Assembly (NCBI RefSeq): GCF_001696455.1
Contig: NZ_MAUJ01000002.1
Span: 1 to 64,000 of the forward strand
Reading direction: 5' to 3'
Source: Pseudoalteromonas luteoviolacea
Lineage (GTDB): Bacteria; Pseudomonadota; Gammaproteobacteria; Enterobacterales; Alteromonadaceae
Length of the DNA: 64,000 bases
Shown: positions 1 to 8,072 of the stretch, piece after piece
Position numbering within the stretch: position 1 is the first letter of the stretch
Layout of the letters: each line of letters opens with the position of its first letter
The notes under the pieces: model-generated
Told to the model about the DNA's origin: nothing
The model's database searches: none
Seen by the model: only the letters and a program-made list of their open reading frames with translations
Position numbers and translations under genes: made by a program

Positions 1-2
1 AC

Positions 3-764
3 CATACGCATATTGTTTTATATGTTGATGATAAAAAAGCAAAACGTCTAACGGATAAAGCCATTATTATACGCTGGCACAAGCAATTTAAAGGGACTTG
101 GCTGACGCATAAGTTTATCAATGGCGATTCACTGACCAATTCAGAGCGTTGTTTACTGTCAGAGTTAATAGACAAATACCGAACACGACTAGCTGATATA
201 AGCTGGTTTATGCGCACGCTAAATGAAGATATCGCGCGCAAAGCCAATAGAGAAGATGGCTGTACAGGGCGATTCTGGGAAGGGCGTTTTAAATCTCAGG
301 CTTTGTTAGATGAAGCCGCGCTGGCAGCGTGTTTAGCGTATGTGGATTTGAATCCAGTAAGAGCCAAAATGGCAGAGACGCCAGAAGAATCAGAGCATAC
401 CAGCATTAAAAAACGTATTGAAACAGCAAAAGCGGGTAAACAACCTAAGTCACTTATGCGCTTTGCAGGTAACCCAAGAAAACACATGCCAAAAGGCCTG
501 CCATTTGAATTCAAATACTATATAGAGCTTGTTGATTTAACTGGTCGATGCATACGTGAGGATAAATGTGGGTTTATCACAGACGCTCAGCCCATCTTAG
601 CAAGACTCAATATCCAACCAGAGAATTGGTTAAAGCTCACCACTCAGTTTACCAAGGTGTTTAAAGGTTCAGTGGGTAGGCCTGATGCTAAACAAAAGTA
701 TTGCGAGCACTTAAAGTTAAAACGACGAGGCAATCTCACTCAGTGTAGTGAATTGCTCGCTTAG
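3..764 (+). CDS. REP-associated-type Y1 (HUH) transposase, 5' end outside window
   Basis: The reading frame is open from the first bases of the window, so the gene starts upstream. It begins inside the HUH motif (H-T-H-I-V-L near the first residues) typical of Y1_Tnp single-strand transposases. Further on are the family signatures GRFWEGRFKSQ and AYVDLNPVRAKM; the latter probably holds the catalytic tyrosine. These marks fit the REP-associated tyrosine transposase (RAYT) branch rather than classical IS200. The C-terminal part (about the last 110 residues) is a basic extension. Nearby tandem repeats at 949-1001 could be its cognate repeats, which is inference. An internal ATG at 210 is not the true start because the frame stays open upstream. 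Confidence 0.85.
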   Translation, partial: HTHIVLYVDDKKAKRLTDKAIIIRWHKQFKGTWLTHKFINGDSLTNSERCLLSELIDKYRTRLADISWFMRTLNEDIARKANREDGCTGRFWEGRFKSQALLDEAALAACLAYVDLNPVRAKMAETPEESEHTSIKKRIETAKAGKQPKSLMRFAGNPRKHMPKGLPFEFKYYIELVDLTGRCIREDKCGFITDAQPILARLNIQPENWLKLTTQFTKVFKGSVGRPDAKQKYCEHLKLKRRGNLTQCSELLA

Positions 765-948
765 TCCTTAATATACATTAACACGCCAATTTCAACGTGA
801 CTTTTAAAAGATACGTGGTTAGTCATGTCTGAAATCCCGATAAAGTTATCAAGTTAAGCAATTTATCAAAGGTTCAAAGCGAATTGAGCAATTTTTAGTG
901 GTTTGTTTCTGCTTTGAGAAATGTCGAGGGGTAGTTGTGGTATAAATT

Positions 949-1001
949 AAGATGGGTGTCAAGCTCTTAAAGATGGGTGTCAAGCTCTTATCAAGCTCTT
1001 A
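949..1001. repeat. Tandem 21-bp direct repeat, two copies plus a partial third
   Basis: Two identical, directly adjacent 21-bp units (949-969 and 970-990) start AAGATGGGTGTC and end AAGCTCTTA. A partial third copy (TCAAGCTCTTA) follows at 991-1001. The array ends exactly where the xerD-like fragment begins and lies downstream of the Y1 transposase. It may be a REP-like element tied to that transposase or a rearrangement scar. Apart from this array, nothing recognisable lies between 765 and 1001. Confidence 0.8.
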
Positions 1002-1139
1002 ATGTATGTGCAGGAGTTACTTGGGCACGCAGATATATCGACCACTCAAATATATACCCATGTTAGCAGAGCTAAATTAAGTGCCGTGTATTCAGAAACA
1101 CATCCATCTGCTCAAGGCGATAGTGGACTGTTTGATTAG
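1002..1139 (+). pseudogene. 3' fragment of a XerD-like tyrosine recombinase
   Basis: The frame encodes only the last 45 residues of a tyrosine recombinase. It contains [19 protein letters not shown], which holds the LLGH box and the catalytic tyrosine (QIYTHV), and then a tail with the XerD-like HP motif before the stop. The catalytic Arg/Lys/His part of the domain is missing, and the upstream sequence is the tandem repeat at 949-1001. This is a truncated remnant, perhaps left by an insertion or deletion that placed the neighbouring defence genes here. It resembles XerD more than phage integrases at the C-terminus, but the fragment is short. Confidence 0.75.
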
Positions 1140-1234
1140 CTTTATAAATTCTTTTTAAGACATATCTTTTGTGTTAGTTTTAAGTATTAAATTGCTGATA
1201 AATAATTATTTTATTCGGTTTTCAAGGAGGAAGG

Positions 1235-3343
1235 GTGAGACTAGAGCGCATAACGATAGATAACTTTCGGTTACTAAAGGAATTTGAGCTAAATTTAGAA
1301 AAAGACCTATCACTGGTAATTGGAAAGAATAACACCGGAAAAACTTCAATCCTTTCTGCGTTGGACAAGTTAGTAATTCAATCTGAACGCAACTCAATTA
1401 ATTATGAAGACTTTAACGTTGACTTACGCTCTTTTCTGGAAGCATACCTTGACGGAAAATTAGAGTTACTGCCTGAAGAAAGTTTTGTGCCGCTGGGGAT
1501 AAGATTAAAGCTATATATAAAATATGATCTTAATGATGACTTATCTCAAGTGAGTCAAGTGATTATGAACCTAGATCCAGAAGACGATAATATTATTCTT
1601 TCTTTTGAGTATTTAGCGGAATATAACGAGCTTTCTCAACTAAAAGCTGATTATCTGGATGCAGCGGATAAATTTGAAAATAAACCCAAATTATTCTTGA
1701 AAGACAAGCATAGCGATTATTTTGGTCGGATTATTAAAAAAAGTATTCTCTTTGATGATGAAAGCCAGTTTATTGACTTACAGAAGGAGCGGATTAATTT
1801 AAAGGACATTGTTTCTATTCAGTTTATTAGTGCAAAACGTAGTGTAACCAATAAACAGAATGATAAAACTCTATCTAACCAAACATCGACTTTATATAAA
1901 CAAGCTGATGAGTCGGAAGAACAAATAGAAGCTTCCGATGAATTCAAGAAGGAACTTAGAAAAACTGATGAGGTTCTAGGTGGAATTTATCAAAAAATGT
2001 TTGATGGAGTAATTCAGAAAGTTAGTAAATTTGGTGGGTTATCACCGTCAGAAACCGATATCAGAGTTGCTTCAACGCTTCAACATAGAGAACTTCTAGA
2101 GGGCAATACGACTGTTATGTATGCCCACCGAGATCATGAACTCCCAGAGCACTACAATGGTTTAGGCTATATGAACCTAATAAGCATGATTTTTGAAATA
2201 GAAATGCTTATGAGTAGGTTGAGAAGATCGCTTTCCGAAAAGCCAGCTGCGGTGAACGTTTTGTTTATTGAAGAGCCTGAAGCCCACACTCATCCACAAA
2301 TGCAGTATGTTTTTATAAACAATATCAAAGAGCTACTTAAAGAAAATCAGAAACGAGAAGATGGCATAGTTATCCAGCTTCAATCGATTATTACAACACA
2401 TTCCTCGCACATAGTAGCTGAAAGTGATTTTGATGACATAAAGTTTCTGAAAAAGTGCAGTGTTTCAAACAGAGTAGTTGCTAAAAACCTTAAGGAATTA
2501 GCCTCCCGATATCAAAGTCAGGACGCTAGGGAGGATGAGATTCTTCAGTTAAGGTACAAGTTTCTTAAACAGTATTTAACTCTAAACCGAGCTGAATTAT
2601 TTTTTGCAGACAAAGCCATATTTATCGAAGGTGACACAGAGCGAATTGTTTTACCTGCGATGATGAAAAAAATAGATATGGAGGAGCCAAATCAAGATGA
2701 ACTTCCTTTACTGTCTCAAAATGTCTCAATAGTTGAGGTTGGTGCTCATTCACAAATTTTTGAAAAGTTCATCGAGTTCTTAGGTATCAAGTCACTAGTA
2801 ATCACTGATATTGACAGTAACAAGGAAGTACCTGATGACGATGACCCAGAAAAAATGAGCCGAGAAAAGTGTAAACCATCCGACCCTGATGCTTCACAAA
2901 CATCAAATAGTTCACTTGATTTTTACTTCGGCACTAAGGAACTAGAATTTTACAAGAATCTTGAGTTTGACAAAAAGTCTTTAAATAAGTCAGGGAGAGA
3001 TAATACTTGGAAACAAGACGATGGTGGTTTTCTCAAAATAGTTTATCAAACAGAGGAGCAAGGTTATTTTGCTAGATCCTATGAGGATGCTTTTTTTAGC
3101 ATTAATAAGCCTCTATTGGAGCTTGGTCATGACGCTTTCCCATCGCTTACGAAAAAGTGGCTAAATAAATATTTGGATGGAAATATTGATGCATATGAAT
3201 TTGCAGAAAAAGGAGTTGGAAGTAAGCCTTCGCTAGCAATTGAGATTTTACTTCATAGTAAACCTAATGCAGGAGGCAATGAATTTTCGAACTGGCAAGT
3301 TCCTCTTTACATTAAGGAGGGGTTGTTATGGCTTCGAAATTAA
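1235..3343 (+). CDS. gajA: Gabija GajA-type OLD-family ATPase/TOPRIM nuclease
   Basis: A 702-aa OLD-family protein with an N-terminal SMC/ABC-type ATPase and a C-terminal TOPRIM nuclease. Walker A (GKNNTGKT) is at residues 30-37. The Walker B region (LFIEEPEAHTHP) is near residue 345, followed by TTHSS near 388. TOPRIM motifs are AIFIEGDTER near 462 and LVITDIDSNKE near 522, with the conserved Glu and the DxD acids present. The start is GTG at 1235 behind a strong AAGGAGG. It overlaps the downstream UvrD-like helicase gene by 16 nt, and OLD plus UvrD in tandem is the defining layout of Gabija. In known systems GajA is a DNA nuclease that forms a complex with GajB and blocks phage. The protein is longer than the roughly 580-aa Bacillus prototype, with extra sequence around the TOPRIM domain. 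Confidence 0.88.
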   Translation: MRLERITIDNFRLLKEFELNLEKDLSLVIGKNNTGKTSILSALDKLVIQSERNSINYEDFNVDLRSFLEAYLDGKLELLPEESFVPLGIRLKLYIKYDLNDDLSQVSQVIMNLDPEDDNIILSFEYLAEYNELSQLKADYLDAADKFENKPKLFLKDKHSDYFGRIIKKSILFDDESQFIDLQKERINLKDIVSIQFISAKRSVTNKQNDKTLSNQTSTLYKQADESEEQIEASDEFKKELRKTDEVLGGIYQKMFDGVIQKVSKFGGLSPSETDIRVASTLQHRELLEGNTTVMYAHRDHELPEHYNGLGYMNLISMIFEIEMLMSRLRRSLSEKPAAVNVLFIEEPEAHTHPQMQYVFINNIKELLKENQKREDGIVIQLQSIITTHSSHIVAESDFDDIKFLKKCSVSNRVVAKNLKELASRYQSQDAREDEILQLRYKFLKQYLTLNRAELFFADKAIFIEGDTERIVLPAMMKKIDMEEPNQDELPLLSQNVSIVEVGAHSQIFEKFIEFLGIKSLVITDIDSNKEVPDDDDPEKMSREKCKPSDPDASQTSNSSLDFYFGTKELEFYKNLEFDKKSLNKSGRDNTWKQDDGGFLKIVYQTEEQGYFARSYEDAFFSINKPLLELGHDAFPSLTKKWLNKYLDGNIDAYEFAEKGVGSKPSLAIEILLHSKPNAGGNEFSNWQVPLYIKEGLLWLRN

Positions 3344-5220
3344 CAGAACGGGATATTTCTGAAGAATCCAATAGCATCATGGAGCTAATTAGAGAAAAAA
3401 AGAACTTTTTACTCAGTGGTGGTGCAGGCAGCGGAAAAACTTATTCTCTGGTAGAAGTATTGAATTGTGTTCTTTTGGAAAACCCTTCGTTTAATGTCGC
3501 TTGTATCACATATACAAATGCCGCCGTTGAAGAAATAGAGAGTAGAATCGATAGTGAAAACTTATATACATCTACTATTCATGATTTTCTATGGGGTAAT
3601 ATTAAGCACTTCCAAAAAGAGCTTATAGAAACTTTTATAGAGTTATTAGAGGATGAAGAGCAGTCAAGATTTAAACTACCGGAAGGACATGTAATTGAAG
3701 ATATAGCCACAAGGGTGGAGTCTATTCAATATAAAGAATATTTAAGGCTAGCAAAAGGAATCGTTTCTCATGACGAAGTAATTATTTTGGCCGCAAAAAT
3801 GTTTGAAAAGTATGAAAAGCTTTGTGCAATAGTTAAAGATAAATACCCGCATATTCTTGTTGACGAGTACCAAGATACAGACCCTAAAGTGATTGATATT
3901 TTGTTGAAATACCTTGCCAAAGCGAATAAAGAAAACGTTATTGGATTTTTTGGTGATGCGATGCAATCTATTTATGAAGGGAGCGTTGGAAATTTGCTTG
4001 TGTACACCTCAACATATCCACCTCAAGTTCATGAAGTGCTCAAAAAACAAAATAGACGAAATCCAAAGAGTGTTATCGATCTAGCCAATAAGCTGCGCCA
4101 TGATCAAATCGTGCAAGAGCCTTCGAACGATCAAAGTGCCCCTAATATTGACAACTCAGGTAATGTAAAGCTCGGTGAAATAAAGTTTTTATATTCAAAA
4201 GAAAATGAATTACACAAGGCCAGGAATTATTTAGGCTGGGATTTTGACGATACGGAGCAAGTAAAAGAATTAAATTTGACTCATAACTTAATATCTCAAA
4301 AAGCTGATTTTCCAGAGCTAATGAGAATTTATGATAAAGATAAAATCCGCGATTATGCCAAGAGGTTAAAAAATAGGCTTAAAGAAGAAGCCCCAGAGTT
4401 TGAAACTGACGGCAAAACACTAGCTGAAGTAATAACTCATGTGAAGGCCCCTGCGCCAACTCCAGCTCAAAGAGAATATATAGCTGCTCATACCAATTAT
4501 TTTGAGTTAGCAAAACAACAGCCCTTCAGAGACATAGCACAAGCATATATTGACAAAGAACAGTTACTAGATGATAAAAAAAGCCACATTGGTGATCCAG
4601 ACAAACCAGGTTCTAACAGAGATAACTTAATTCGTCACCTGTTCAAAATTGAAAATTGCGTTCGATTATATCAGGCAAAACAGTTTAATAAGTTTATAAA
4701 GGCTACTGACTTTCAAGTTAAGTCAACCGAGGGTAAAGCAGTGCTAAATGACGCTATTCGTTCATTTGTTTTGGGTGATGAAGTTACTATAGGCGAAGCG
4801 ATAGAACTGGCGGACGAGCTAGGACTAGTTGTGAAAGATGACAAATTTGAAGAGTTTAAAGCAAATAAGTTTTATTTGTTCAAACAAGTATGTGACGTTA
4901 AATATTTTGAGTTTAGAAGGGTATACGAATATTTAGAAGGTATTCTGCCTTTATCTACACAGCACAAAACGAAAGGTAGCGAATACCCCAATGTATTAGT
5001 GGTATTAGATAACGGACGTTGGAACCAATATAACTTTAAATACTTATTTGAAAAAACAGGAAATGAAAGCGTAAAACAGCGTACCCAGAAACTGTTTTAT
5101 GTATGTTGTACTCGCGCAAAAGAAAAATTAGCGGTATTTTTTCCCAATCCAACGCAATTGGTGCTGCAAACAGCGAAGGAGTGGTTCGGAGAAGAGAATG
5201 TTGTCAATCTCGATGAGTAA
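3328..5220 (+). CDS. gajB: Gabija GajB-type UvrD/Rep-like superfamily 1 helicase
   Basis: A 630-aa SF1A helicase. Walker A (GGAGSGKT) is at residues 31-38 and motif Ia (CITYTNAAVEEIE) near 65. Motif II (DEYQD) is at about 179-183 and motif III (GFFGDAMQSIY) near 207. Motif V (HKTKGSEYPNVLVV) is near 550 and motif VI (YVCCTRAKEKL) near 590. All motifs are intact, so the ATPase should be active. The start codon lies inside the end of gajA and uses an AAGGAGG within that gene, which implies translational coupling. Its role is inferred from context: partner of the OLD nuclease in Gabija defence, thought to sense or activate on DNA ends or nucleotide depletion. A housekeeping UvrD or Rep role is unlikely given the pairing and its shorter, diverged middle region. 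Confidence 0.88.
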   Translation: MASKLTERDISEESNSIMELIREKKNFLLSGGAGSGKTYSLVEVLNCVLLENPSFNVACITYTNAAVEEIESRIDSENLYTSTIHDFLWGNIKHFQKELIETFIELLEDEEQSRFKLPEGHVIEDIATRVESIQYKEYLRLAKGIVSHDEVIILAAKMFEKYEKLCAIVKDKYPHILVDEYQDTDPKVIDILLKYLAKANKENVIGFFGDAMQSIYEGSVGNLLVYTSTYPPQVHEVLKKQNRRNPKSVIDLANKLRHDQIVQEPSNDQSAPNIDNSGNVKLGEIKFLYSKENELHKARNYLGWDFDDTEQVKELNLTHNLISQKADFPELMRIYDKDKIRDYAKRLKNRLKEEAPEFETDGKTLAEVITHVKAPAPTPAQREYIAAHTNYFELAKQQPFRDIAQAYIDKEQLLDDKKSHIGDPDKPGSNRDNLIRHLFKIENCVRLYQAKQFNKFIKATDFQVKSTEGKAVLNDAIRSFVLGDEVTIGEAIELADELGLVVKDDKFEEFKANKFYLFKQVCDVKYFEFRRVYEYLEGILPLSTQHKTKGSEYPNVLVVLDNGRWNQYNFKYLFEKTGNESVKQRTQKLFYVCCTRAKEKLAVFFPNPTQLVLQTAKEWFGEENVVNLDE

Positions 5221-5260
5221 ATAGGCTGCTACAGATTTTATTGGATCGTATATGTAACTA

Positions 5261-5935
5261 ATGTATATGCAGGCACGATACTATGATCCGGTTATAGGGA
5301 GGTTTTATTCGAATGATCCTATTGGTTATACGGCTAAAAACCCTGTTATGTCGTTCAACCGTTATATGTATGTAAATAATAATCCTTATAAATATACAGA
5401 CCCAGACGGTGAATTTTTTAATTTTGCATTAGGTGCAATCGGAGCTACTGTAGGCGCTATAACTGGTGGTGTTTCTTCTTATATGCAAAGTGATGGTGAT
5501 TGGGGGGCCACTATGGAAGGAGCTGGTTTAGGTGCAGGAATAGGCTTACTGGCAGGGGTTACTGGAGGAAGTAGCTTAGTTGGTTTTGGAAAGGCTGCTG
5601 ATATGTCATTTAAAGCTAGTTCAGCCTCAAGTGCATTAAGCACAATGGGGAGCAGCTCGTTGAAAATGGCTGCGACATCTGGGGCATCAAATGCCGCAGG
5701 GCAGATAGTTGGAGGAGCAGAGGAAGTAAATATGACTCAAGTTGCGACTTCAGCGGCAGGTGGATTAATTCCTGGAGCAGGTGCGGGGGCGATTTTAGCA
5801 TCCACTGGGACAAAAACAGTTAACTCTGTTGCTGGTACTGCAATCGCGACTGTAGTTGCTGATACACTTAATGTGGGAACACAAGCTGTGGCAAATGAAG
5901 TCGCGAAAAGTCTAGAGAAAGACAAACAACAATAA
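5261..5935 (+). CDS. Truncated Rhs-family tip: core-domain end plus Gly/Ala-rich C-terminus
   Basis: The first 50 or so residues are the end of an Rhs repeat-associated core domain (ARYYDPVIGRFYSNDPIGY, then NRYMYVNNNPYKYTDPDGE). In full Rhs proteins this precedes a variable C-terminal toxin. The rest (about 175 aa) is Gly/Ala/Ser-rich and weakly hydrophobic, and I cannot match it to a named toxin. A TAA at 5255-5257 lies in frame just upstream and no clear ribosome binding site precedes the ATG. The piece is therefore probably a displaced tip of a larger rhs gene and may not be expressed. It abuts the next gene with no gap, the layout expected for a toxin-immunity pair. Confidence 0.7.
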   Translation: MYMQARYYDPVIGRFYSNDPIGYTAKNPVMSFNRYMYVNNNPYKYTDPDGEFFNFALGAIGATVGAITGGVSSYMQSDGDWGATMEGAGLGAGIGLLAGVTGGSSLVGFGKAADMSFKASSASSALSTMGSSSLKMAATSGASNAAGQIVGGAEEVNMTQVATSAAGGLIPGAGAGAILASTGTKTVNSVAGTAIATVVADTLNVGTQAVANEVAKSLEKDKQQ

Positions 5936-6451
5936 ATGAAAAAATCATTACCTATTAGTAACATATTAACAAAATACGGCAGTTTTTTAGCTGTCGTGTT
6001 TTGTATTGGTGGAATCTTTCCAATACTTAGTTACAGCTATCAATTAAATATTCCTTTTTGGTTCACGTTTAAGTATTTGGGCAGTGTAATAGCCATTGTA
6101 GTTATTGCGTACACATTGCGTGTGTTTAAGACTCACGGGGCTATTAGAGCGTTATCATTTTTTATTGATAAAACTCTTAAAAGTGGAGTCCTATGCTTGA
6201 TGACAACAGGATATGTATTAGTAATTAACGCAAATGTAGGTACTCAGACAGAAACTTGTTTTGATGGGAAAGTTATCGATAAAAAGATAGACAGACAATC
6301 AGGTCTTACTTCGACTTTTATTATCGAATTAAATAAGGGTAATAGCACTTCTAAGTTGATAGTAAGCAAAAAAGAATTTGATCGTTATGTAAAGGGAGAT
6401 TCTTATAAGTCTTGTTGGAATGAAGGCTTGCTCGGGTTGCTGTATAAGTAG
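5936..6451 (+). CDS. Small membrane protein of unknown function, possible Rhs immunity partner
   Basis: A 171-aa protein with about three hydrophobic segments (near residues 13-35, 42-62 and 83-102) and a C-terminal soluble domain of about 65 residues containing two cysteines (in ETCFDGK and KSCWNEG). It starts on the base right after the stop of the Rhs tip, which would suit an immunity protein, but no known immunity family is recognised. Its layout and C-terminal pattern (K-x-I ... VSK-x-F ... LLG near the end) resemble the protein at 56650-57180, suggesting a shared family. The function is not known. Confidence 0.6.
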   Translation: MKKSLPISNILTKYGSFLAVVFCIGGIFPILSYSYQLNIPFWFTFKYLGSVIAIVVIAYTLRVFKTHGAIRALSFFIDKTLKSGVLCLMTTGYVLVINANVGTQTETCFDGKVIDKKIDRQSGLTSTFIIELNKGNSTSKLIVSKKEFDRYVKGDSYKSCWNEGLLGLLYK

Positions 6452-6481
6452 CCTGCATTCCATGATACTGTTTTTGCTATG

Positions 6482-6506
6482 AAAGCCTCGCAACTAGCGG
6501 GGCTTT
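6482..6506 (+). terminator. Stem-loop terminator after the membrane protein gene
   Basis: A 10-bp stem (AAAGCCTCGC / GCGGGGCTTT, one U-G wobble) with a 5-nt loop lies 30 bases after the stop at 6451. A short T-containing tail (GTTATAATT) follows. It probably ends the Rhs-membrane protein transcript. Confidence 0.7.
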
Positions 6507-6544
6507 GTTATAATTGGGCTATAAATCTTTGAACATGAAGCGCA

Positions 6545-6792
6545 ATGAATACTCTCTTTCTTTGTACAGCTAATATCCACCGTAGTAAAACCGCTGAAGA
6601 ACTATTTCAAGTGTTTGATATCCGAAACATCTATCGCTCTGATGGATTGAGTGCAAAGTATGTGGTCAAAGCAGGTTCAACTTTACACTCAGAATAACTG
6701 CGAGTGTCGCTGATAAAAGTTACTTTTTTGAGCAAGCTCATGCAGACCGAGTTAGCTTGCAAACCAGAAGCAAACTTATCAAAAATCATTAG
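6545..6792 (+). pseudogene. Decayed low-molecular-weight phosphotyrosine phosphatase-like gene
   Basis: A frame from ATG 6545 gives 50 residues (stop at 6695-6697) that start TLFLCTANIHRSKTAEELF. This carries the CX5R P-loop (C-T-A-N-I-H-R) of the LMW phosphatase-like family in its usual place. A second short segment in another frame (6721-6792, FFEQAHADRVSLQ...) resembles the family's later 'E-K-x-H' region. The normal length is about 110 residues or more, so I read this as a frameshifted or deleted remnant. The second half of the match is weak. Confidence 0.55.
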
Positions 6793-6974
6793 CCTTAATA
6801 CTCCTGCTGGATTTTAATATTTCCAACGCGAGTTGGTACTTTTACTACTAGAGCGCCTGACAAGATCAGATGTAACGGGTTAAATGAACGTCTATTCTCA
6901 ATGTGATTTATGCCTTCTTTTCGCCTAATTAAGCGCCGTCTTGTCATGTTGAACAAATTACAAATACCCCCAAA

Positions 6975-7106
6975 CTAATCATTTTTTTGGTTTTTTCTGT
7001 GGCTTTTCAACTTTTCTCTTTGCTTGCGACCGACCCAAAATAACAGATAAATCGCAACGATAATGAGTATAAGCGCCAAGCTTCCGGCATTCGTAGTAAA
7101 AACCAT
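6975..7106 (-). CDS. Small single-span membrane protein (43 aa), hypothetical
   Basis: A short minus-strand frame encodes a peptide with one hydrophobic stretch (about residues 8-24, ALILIIVAIYLLFWVG) and a strongly basic tail (RKQREKLKSHRKNQKN). This is a plausible small inner-membrane protein. No strong ribosome binding site is visible, so expression is uncertain. It lies downstream of, and in the same direction as, the cytochrome b561 gene. Confidence 0.4.
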   Translation of the reverse strand: MVFTTNAGSLALILIIVAIYLLFWVGRKQREKLKSHRKNQKND

Positions 7107-7215
7107 AAGCAAAATCCGAAATCAGTTTGATGAATAAACGATAGCGCACTTTGCTTGAGTTAGCATTGCACCTAAATCATTTTCAGGCGCTAATAAACTC
7201 AATACACAGCGCGTA

Positions 7216-7755
7216 TTAGACTTTGCCTGTCATACGCTTTAAAGTGTCGTCTTTGTCAATGACGTGGTGTTTTATTGCGCCAGCAACATGAAGCAAAATT
7301 GCAGCACTCAAACAGTAGCCAATTACCCAATGGCTTGCTTTAGAAATTACGAATATTGACTCGTTATATGGCACAATACTGTCATCAACAACATTTTCAC
7401 TGACTAAAGACAAACCAAAAATATCAACGCCATAGCCACCAAAGCCCGAATATAACATGCCACTTACTGGCATCATTAAGGTGCCAATGAGCAAAACCCA
7501 ATGGACTAAATGAGACACTTTCTGTTCCCATTGGCTATGAGCACTGTTCGCTTCTGGGAAGCCTTGAATGAGCCTGTAAATTACGCGGGGGAGAATCAGT
7601 AACAGCGCCAAAACTCCCATGCTTTTGTGTATGTCATATAATGCCCAGACCTCAAAATTAGCCATATAAATACCAACAATGATTAGGCTCAACATAGTTA
7701 TACCGACCAGCCAATGTAATGAGCGGGTCGCTAAAGAGAAGGATGTATTTGTCAT
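7216..7755 (-). CDS. Cytochrome b561 family protein
   Basis: A 179-aa four-helix membrane cytochrome of the CybB/YceJ-like b561 family, which carries electrons in the inner membrane using b hemes. The N-terminal RSLHWLVG places a histidine at residue 14. LYDIHKSMG gives His43, and ASHWVIGYCLSAAILLHVAG gives later histidines as heme ligand candidates. The four hydrophobic segments fit the family length. The start at 7755 has AGGAAC upstream. It lies downstream of and on the same strand as a membrane LytTR regulator (8073-8933), which may control it. An 8-bp inverted repeat at 7840-7875 lies between them. Confidence 0.88.
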   Translation of the reverse strand: MTNTSFSLATRSLHWLVGITMLSLIIVGIYMANFEVWALYDIHKSMGVLALLLILPRVIYRLIQGFPEANSAHSQWEQKVSHLVHWVLLIGTLMMPVSGMLYSGFGGYGVDIFGLSLVSENVVDDSIVPYNESIFVISKASHWVIGYCLSAAILLHVAGAIKHHVIDKDDTLKRMTGKV

Positions 7756-8072
7756 AGTGTGTTCCTACCTAGATACTTTAAACAAAGCCTAATGACAGGG
7801 CGAAGCAAAATAAAGCGAGCAGGGGCCATTGGATTAAGTTTGGGACGTTTTACCAACATCCTCCATTCGTCCCAATAGCTATTCATTGATTTTTATAGAT
7901 ATATTTTTTGAAAAGGCAAAAGCGCCATTAACCGGTACTCGCAATGTTTAGTTAAACAGTGAATAAAGTGCATTATTTGTCATTAATTGCAGAGGCAGAT
8001 TTCAGTGCTAAAAAGAACTGCAATCTAGCGCTAATAAATGTAAAAGGTATGGGCGAAGTCAGAATGTAGGGC
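7756..8072. promoter_or_regulatory. Intergenic region with 8-bp inverted repeat TTGGGACG-N20-CGTCCCAA
   Basis: The 317-bp gap upstream of the b561 gene holds a perfect 8-bp inverted repeat, TTGGGACG at 7840-7847 and CGTCCCAA at 7868-7875, with a 20-bp spacer. The arm spacing of 28 bp is too long for a simple hairpin terminator and suits a dimeric regulator. It lies 85-120 bp upstream of the b561 start. That the neighbouring LytTR protein binds it is only a guess. Nothing else is recognised in the gap. Confidence 0.45.
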
